From contig NW_003314334.1 of assembly GCF_000143415.4 (NCBI RefSeq), positions 191,855 through 255,854 of the forward strand: a stretch of 64,000 nt of DNA, given 5' to 3'. This document shows positions 57,481-64,000 of the stretch, piece by piece. Below the pieces are notes generated by a model. That model did no database searches. It saw nothing but the letters and a program-made list of their open reading frames with translations, and had not been told where the DNA came from. The first letter of the stretch is position 1. Each line of letters opens with the position of its first letter. The position numbers and the translations under genes were made by a program. The DNA comes from Selaginella moellendorffii (lineage: Eukaryota; Streptophyta; Lycopodiopsida; Selaginellales; Selaginellaceae).

Positions 57481-60400
57481 TTTGGTATCAGAGGAAGAGT
57501 CTCAGCGAGTACTATTCAATGAGATTGGGCAACTAGTCTCGTTGCATACGTAAAGATGAAAACGATGATCCGAGTGGGTACACGTTTTGGTGCAAAGACT
57601 TCGCAATGGTTCCTTGGGTATGGATATTGTTACCTTATTGTACCTTATGATGTGAGCTTGCGCTTGGGCTCATAGGATGGATTTGAGTTGTTCCGGTAGC
57701 ATGAGTTTAAGCTTGAGCTCGTGAGTGAGGCACATTAGCAACTCGAGGTTACACTTTGAGTTGGCAGGATTAATATTTGCCTATCGATGGTTCCATGAGT
57801 TGTTCCATGTACCGTGGGTGAAAGTAAACTTTCCCTGAGTTTGCTATGAGTGGCAAATAGGCTGGTCCGTAGCTGTTTAGCACGACACTAGTGGATCCTT
57901 CCTAGGCATGTTTACAAGTGGATCAATCAAGACTATAGGGATTAGTCTATTGGTTCAAGTAGTCATGGCCGTGCTTTCTCATAAACTTTTCTTGGATTGA
58001 ACTGAAGGCAGTGCGAAAGCAAGCTTGAGGTTTAGTCAAGATGAGGCCGGAAAGAGAGTCGTCAGGGACGAAGGATCAAATACGTAAATCATTTTCTCTT
58101 CTTGGAGAGATGATTTGCAACGAGGTGTTAACTCATTGCTTGTGTTCACATTATGCAATCAAGAGTCCCTACCTTGATGCATGTTGGAGATGGTGGTCTT
58201 ACAATGGTGAGTTGTGGGATGGATAGCAGTAAAGCGCTAAACCATTTTGTCTAAGCTTGCTATTGGAAGACTTGGGTTGCAATGCTCGATTCTTTTCTAG
58301 GGAACCTTGCTATTGCTCCTTGAGTAGCTTGGTGTTGGATTAGTTTTGAGTTTGGTCGGAAAGAGAGTGGCATGAGCTTGTCCATGTTGTGAACAAAAGT
58401 TAGTGGTGTTGGGTGTTGTAAATCTCTATTGATAGGGTGTGGCATTTATGTTGCATTTTGTTGAATTGAGTTAGCACTTGATATTCACATAAACCTTTAC
58501 AGTAGTGACATGGGCATTTCTCATAGTGTTGCTTGATTGATGATCAAGTCATTGTGATTTATATCATATCCACGTGATAATAAGCAATGTGTTTACGAAG
58601 TTGCTTGGGTAAATGATGATCAACCCCAAAGTGGTTGATAGTGAAGCTAGTCTACTTGTACGAAGTAGCATTGTAGTAGCTTTGACTAGATTCTCAATGG
58701 TGGTCCATTATGCTAAGCTTAAGTTGGTACCTTGTTTCCTTGAATTTACCCATAAAGTGTTGGAAAAGGGTTATAGCATTCACTTGCTATAACTTGTCGG
58801 TTGATCCGTTAGCACTTGGAGTAGATTGTTGGATGGAGAAGATGTGTAATTGGGGCATTAACATCACTAGCACTTGTGTTAGTGGAGGTGGCATTGTTAT
58901 TTCAAGTGATGAGGAAGTTTCCTTGGACCTTGATTTTCCATGTCATTTTTCTTGTTAGTGTTTTGGCTTCACATTGGATCTTGAAGGTCGTTGAAGAAGA
59001 GTGTTAGTGCAATGTGGATATCCAAAGATGTGGTCTTCGTGATCAAGCCTTGGATGTTCATTTTGCACTTTGCGGAAGTTCGATGTTGGTTAAATGGGCA
59101 AAGATGTTCGATGCTTAAGCATGCTATATGGGTCATGAGAATTGGTGTTGAGGTGAACCTGTGTGAAGTTGTTAGTAGGAGGAAGTTGGTTGAGTCTTGA
59201 AAGTTTGCATTCCTGGACTAAGAGTCATTCTTTCTCTAGGATGGAAATTTTCCACAAATTTTCTTAGACTTTTCCAATGGCTGATCTGTCGGTCACTTTG
59301 CTCGAAAACCAGTCCATTTTCGTAAACTAGTATAAACTAGTGAAGAGGTTGGAGTTGACTTTGGTTGGCTTGAACCTTAGTAAATAGTTTGTATGATGCG
59401 GCCTGAAAGGGATGCTAACTTTTGGGGCTAAGGCAATTGAGTTGGATAGAGTCTAGAGTTGATATAAAAAAGTGGCCGTTGCACTTTTCTCAGAAAGGTG
59501 ACCCTTGTACCTTTCTTTTGTAGCGTGGTGCTTGGTGGTAGATTGCACCTTGCATTACGTTAGACTCTATGAGAGTAGTGAGCTCTCAGTGATCTTGACT
59601 TAGTCTTGGTAGCCCTGCACCTTGGCTGAGGATGGTGATGTCCAACTTAGTTGTTTGAGGTTGAGATGTTAGTACCCGTACTATAGCTTTGTCTATGAGG
59701 AGGTTGTGTACCGATATGAGTTCATCTCATGGTCTTCACTTTCGTTTCGGCTGAGTGTTGATCATGCATAGCTAGCCTCTTCAAGGCATTCTCAGAGCTA
59801 GTGGCTAAATGCATTAGTGAGCTTATTGCGGTTGAGTTGGATTCGAGTGGTCATTTAATTTGTGCTTGTCTATGAACTTTTATCTTGTACCTGAGGTATC
59901 ACGTTCATGTTGGACAAGTATATAACTTGATGACAAGAGTTAGTGTTCGGGTCTTGTGAAGTCAAGTTGAAGGGTGATTGTTAGTTGCTTTGCGACTAGT
60001 GATTACTTGTAGACTTTGTAAAAAAAAAAGACTGTTGATACTTGCTTTGCTCGATGATGATTTAGCAGTGATGGGCTTGCTTTACTGGATGGTGTTGCGG
60101 AGGATCGTGTCATTAGACTTACATGAGTTTTTTTCATGTTGGCATGTCGACTCTACCTCTGTTGATATCATTTGGTTACATTTCGTCCGTAGTGTTAGAT
60201 TTCATTGAGTCTTGGACGTGGTAAATCACTCCTTGATGAAGTGTTATCTGTGACTGAGTATTGTTAGAGGATTGCTCTCGGATACTGAGTAAAGTATCTC
60301 CGACTTTGGTTAGCTTGGTTGCTAGAGAGTTTTGAGTGGTGATTCACTCTTGCTTTCTGCTAGCTTTGTTCTGTTGTTGATGGCATTGAAGTGATGCCTT

Positions 60401-62458
60401 GTCGTTGACATTATTGAGGTTGAGATTCAAAGTGAAATGAGATGTCTCTCCTTAGGATTGATATTGAGTTTCATTAGTCTTGATAAATATAGTGTTGATG
60501 ATTTGGGTATAGCTTTGTGTTGTTGGCATTCGTGCATTTGCTAGTTAGCAACTGTGTTGACGTTCAAACGAACTGAGTGGCAAGTTGAGTTAGTTGTGTT
60601 TTAGACGAGATTATTTAGTAGAGGGTTGAGCTTTAGCTTTTCCTTGAAAAGTGATTTAGTCGTGGACTATGCTAACTCTACGAGAAGAAGAGTTAGTGAT
60701 CGATATTAGAATGTTGAGTCCTTGCTGGATTTGAGTTCGGGATATAGCAATCATTAATGATTCTTTTTGGGCTTGTTATGAAGTGAGTTATGTCTTGTTA
60801 TAGATGGATACATGGAGGATCGTTTGATGATCACTTGTTGAGCATAGCTTCGTTATACTTAGCTTTTGGATTGATGCAAATATGCTCTTCATTAGCTTTG
60901 GCATTATGAAGTTTGGCTTATGGATGTGTTGAGGAAAACTATTGTGGGTTGCAACATGATTTCTTCTTTAGCATTGAAGTTAGCTTTTATGAGACTTGTG
61001 CTCATTATTAGGCAAGACTTGGCTATAGACTCCTTCAAGCTTTTGGTTCTTTGAGTTTTATGCTCATTATTCCATTTGTTAGAAGTTGTTGGGGAAGGCA
61101 TTTTGGCTTGTTAGCTTTGATGTTGAAGTTAGTATTTGCATCTAGCAATCATTAGTAATGATTGACTATCATTTAGGATGATTGATTCTCATTATCAAAG
61201 GTTTTGCTTGATTATCGTTGATCTAGAATGATTTGCTATTCTTTGGGATGGTGGATTCCTTCTTAGACGATGATTTTGCATCTCTTTATTGATGGGATGA
61301 TTGATGATCTTTCATGATGGTTAGTTGTTCTCTTTGATGGCTTTTTGCATTACCACATGTTCTTTGTGGTTTGCCTTGGATTGGTCTCTTGGGTTTGAGA
61401 CATCAATAGGATGTTGCTGACACTTGCTTAGGCAACTTGAGTTCCTTGGTATTATTGGTTGGGATCTATCTGGATTGGCTAGTGCAATGGTTGATATGAA
61501 CAAGCGTTTGTTTGCTTTGCAACATTTATTTTGTTTCATTGATTATTGCTCGAGTTAGTTCTTATAGATTAGGATGTTATTTCCTTCGGGTGATACATTC
61601 GCGAGCATTGTGCTTGTTAGTCAATAATACTTTGTGTTCTTTGAGTTGTGCTTTGTGAGTTGTTTGGCATGCTATCTGCCATTTTCGGTAGTTAAGTTTT
61701 ATCATTGAGTTTCCTTGATGATCTACTTGCTATTGAATTTTGTTGAATGGTGATTTCTATGTTTACCAATTATAGTGATCTTAGTGGTTCCTATACTATA
61801 ATACTAGTTTATCAGATGATAACTTACTTGGAATACTTTTGTGTTCTAATCTAAGATATAATCACTAGTAATTAAGCTTCTCAGATATCATTGTCTCTGA
61901 CTTTGATATTGTCCATCCATTGATCTTTGCGTTTGGGCCAGTATAGGTAGACTGGCTTCGGCACTTCGTGTGCATGGTGAAATGTTTAGTCATGGGGTAG
62001 CTACTGTCGACTGGTCACATAACCCGCCTCTTTGTCGATGTTCCTTATTTCGTTGAAAGGGCGTGACCGTGTAAACAACTCTAACTGCCTGTTTACAGTA
62101 GTCTATCTAAACCTTACCGACGGGTTTGGTTTCTTTGCTTAGGAGGGTTGGGGCCTCTGGCTTCTCTCTCTATGTTCCTGCGGGCAGGGGCATATCACAC
62201 TTTTGTAAGCTGGGTGACTCCCAGAGCAGCAAGGGTGGCTAACTCCATTGGTCATTTCCTTGTCGGCGACGGCCGGAAGGTGTCTGAGCTGGTAGCGCAT
62301 CCGCATTAGACAAAGAGGTTCCCCCTAACTCATTTAAGTTGGTGCATTTCTCACATAGTGTGAGTACCGTGAACTTTTTCTGGAGTTGTTTCCTTGGCGG
62401 TATTCTAGACTTGAGTGTGCATCGACGAGGACGTCGATCTTCCCCAAGGGGGGGAGAG
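57481..62458 (+). mobile_element. Internal region 2 of array element, non-coding
   Basis: 4978 bp, nearly identical to internal region 1 (for example the 52587 and 58710 frames differ at a few residues). Primer site at 57483-57493; polypurine tract at 62446-62458. Confidence 0.9.
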
Positions 62459-63590
62459 TGTCGCAAATGTGACTTCGGGTATCAAAAGTTACCTGTCGAC
62501 TAGTCCTTACGGACACTCTTTCCTTACTGCCACGATGGCAGGAGGTCGGTATTGCTGGACCCTTTATCAGTCCCTCTTGTGCTAGTGGAGTTAACTGGGC
62601 ATTTCGAGTGTACTTAGACCGGACGAGCATAAGGACGGAATTCCTACGTGTTATTAGCTAAGCATACTTAGCCCGGTAAGGAGTTCCCGTCTCGTTATGT
62701 CTTGCACTGGCTAGTGACAAGAACCCTCGCGTATTGAGATTGGTCCCTCAATATCGCTACATGATAGCTTACCGTGTCTGCCAAACACCCTCGCTATCAT
62801 GCCCTTTGTGTTAGTCTCATTTCGGTCCCAAATGCTAATTATGGAAAGTGTCCAGATTTGCTCATTTGGCATACCTACGGAATGTAGAGATTGGCCTGAA
62901 CACAATGGTGTTCGTCCCATGTCCAAATTCACAATCTAGGGACATTCCATATTTAGTAAGTTTCGAGCTTGTCCCAGAGACTAACTCCTGATACTAAGGG
63001 AGGCTTGGGGTGAAAGCCCAAAGCGTGTGTTCCTCAAGGGGGGGGGCTATAGGGGGTTCCAAATGTATAGTAGGGATAGTGGGTAGGTCGGGCATGGCCG
63101 ACCAACCTGAGGCATATTCTAGCTCCCGCTTGCGTGCCTGTCCTTGTTCTGCGTCCGGCTTGGGTCTAAGCCCAAGTTCCATTCCATGCTAGCTGGTGGA
63201 GTACCCATGTCCTCACGTTAGGCCACCGGTATGCCAAAATAGCGCCAAACTCCGTTTGGCTCCGTTTTGCGTGCTGGTCCTGGCATTGGGATGCTGGTTG
63301 CTCTAGGACTGTTCCAAGTCGCTCCGGGCTCCTGTCCCTTCGCTCCTTGGGCTATATGCTCGGGAGTTGCTCCGTGGTTCGGTTCCATCACTCCTTGGCT
63401 CCACGCTTGGGAGTTTGGCACCGTTCCTTCGTTCAGTGGCCCAAGGCCCTGAACCTCGGGTTCCTATGGACACGTGGCATGTGACACGTGGCATCTGTCA
63501 CGTGGCACAAAGAGGGTTTAGGTTCCGCTTCGTGGTGTTATCCTATGGTAAATCACCATAGGATAAAGGGTCAAAACCACGTGCGCTACA
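62459..63590 (+). repeat. LTR 3 of array
   Basis: 1132 bp. Begins TGTCGCAAATG (one change in the fixed end), has a 9-G run and lacks one ~14-bp CACGTGGC unit. Confidence 0.92.
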
Positions 63591-64000
63591 TTTGGTATCA
63601 GAGGAAGAGTCTCAGCGAGTACTATTCAATGAGATTGGGCAACTAGTCTCGTTGCATACGCAAAGATGAAAACGATGATCCGAGTGGGTACACGTTTTGG
63701 TGCAAAGACTTCGCAATGGTTCCTTGGGTATGGATATTGTTACCTTATTGTACCTTATGATGTGAGCTTGCGCTTGGGCTCATAGGATGGATTTGAGTTG
63801 TTCCGGTAGCATGAGTTTAAGCTTGAGCTCGTGAGTGAGGCACATTAGCAACTCGAGGTTACACTTTGAGTTGGCAGGATTAATATTTGCCTATCGATGG
63901 TTCCATGAGTTGTTCCATGTACCGTGGGTGAAAGTAAACTTTCCCTGAGTTTGCTATGAGTGGCAAATAGGCTGGTCCGTAGCTGTTTAGCACGACACTA
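63591..64000 (+). mobile_element. Internal region 3 of array element, cut by window end
   Basis: First 410 bp, primer site at 63593-63603, matching internal regions 1 and 2 with almost no change. The array therefore has at least three units. Confidence 0.92.

Larger units (their letters stand above)
50206..64000 (+). mobile_element. Tandem array of a LARD-like non-autonomous LTR retrotransposon
   Basis: Three LTRs alternate with internal regions in one orientation: LTR 50206-51357, internal 51358-56334, LTR 56335-57480, internal 57481-62458, LTR 62459-63590, internal 63591 to the window end. The period is 6129 then 6124 bp. Units look almost identical, with scattered substitutions and small indels. 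Each LTR runs TGT...ACA and is followed by a tRNA-Met-type primer site; each internal region ends AAGGGGGGGAGAG (polypurine tract). Internal regions lack any recognisable gag, protease, RT or integrase. Adjacent units share one LTR, the product expected of unequal LTR-LTR recombination. The array continues beyond 64000. Confidence 0.92.

Noticed and set aside
50206-64000. Array as a satellite or CRISPR-like repeat
   Set aside because: The unit has LTR ends, primer site and polypurine tract in the correct order, so it is a retrotransposon array and not a satellite or spacer array.

Overview
The window looks like nuclear DNA from a lycophyte, most likely the spikemoss Selaginella moellendorffii. 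The reasons are dense genes with many very short GT-AG introns (about 50-70 nt), plant-type families throughout, a single-exon PPR gene made of 31-residue motifs, and AT-rich retrotransposon blocks beside gene-rich DNA. The species call rests on recognition and was not checked by a search. Every exon set below was built by eye so that splice sites, reading frame and family conservation agree, and each summed CDS is a multiple of three.

Gene-rich part (1-42,000). In order: a GH28 polygalacturonase (+, 984-3052) with an altered catalytic motif; a SEN1/UPF1-type SF1 helicase with an N-terminal EAR-like motif (+, 3595-7704); histone H2B (-, 8104-8529); a LONESOME HIGHWAY-type bHLH factor (-, 9002-12032); rhamnogalacturonan lyase (-, 15628-18423), whose ATG lies only 54 bp from that of a divergent PPR gene (+, 18478-21135); a decayed tandem copy of that PPR gene (21655-23130); a cation-chloride cotransporter (+, 24716-28667); a RAD16-like SNF2/RING helicase (-, 28832-32179); a tandem segmental duplication carrying a small type I membrane protein gene and a GGPP-synthase-like gene (32163-37266); and a full ABCB transporter (-, 37325-41874). 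Two of these genes, GH28 and RG lyase, act on pectin. The others are housekeeping, chromatin or transport genes with no evident common pathway.

Repeat-rich part (42,000-64,000). After AT-rich DNA comes a broken Ty3/gypsy element with LTRs and a tRNA-Met-type primer site (44153-48892), then an older reverse-transcriptase relic (about 49440-49960). From 50206 to the window end there is a tandem array LTR-internal-LTR-internal-LTR-internal of a roughly 6.12-kb element. Each LTR is about 1.13-1.15 kb, begins TGT and ends ACA, and is followed by a tRNA-Met-type primer site. Each complete internal region is about 4.98 kb, shows no recognisable gag-pol, and ends in a G-rich polypurine tract. It resembles a large non-autonomous retrotransposon (LARD-like) multiplied by LTR-LTR recombination and is the most unusual structure here.

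The second notable structure is the duplication at 32-37 kb. Its breakpoints fall inside RAD16 exon 1 and inside the GGPP-synthase-like gene, leaving a truncated synthase copy joined to an orphan RAD16 start. Both synthase copies carry the same reading-frame break.
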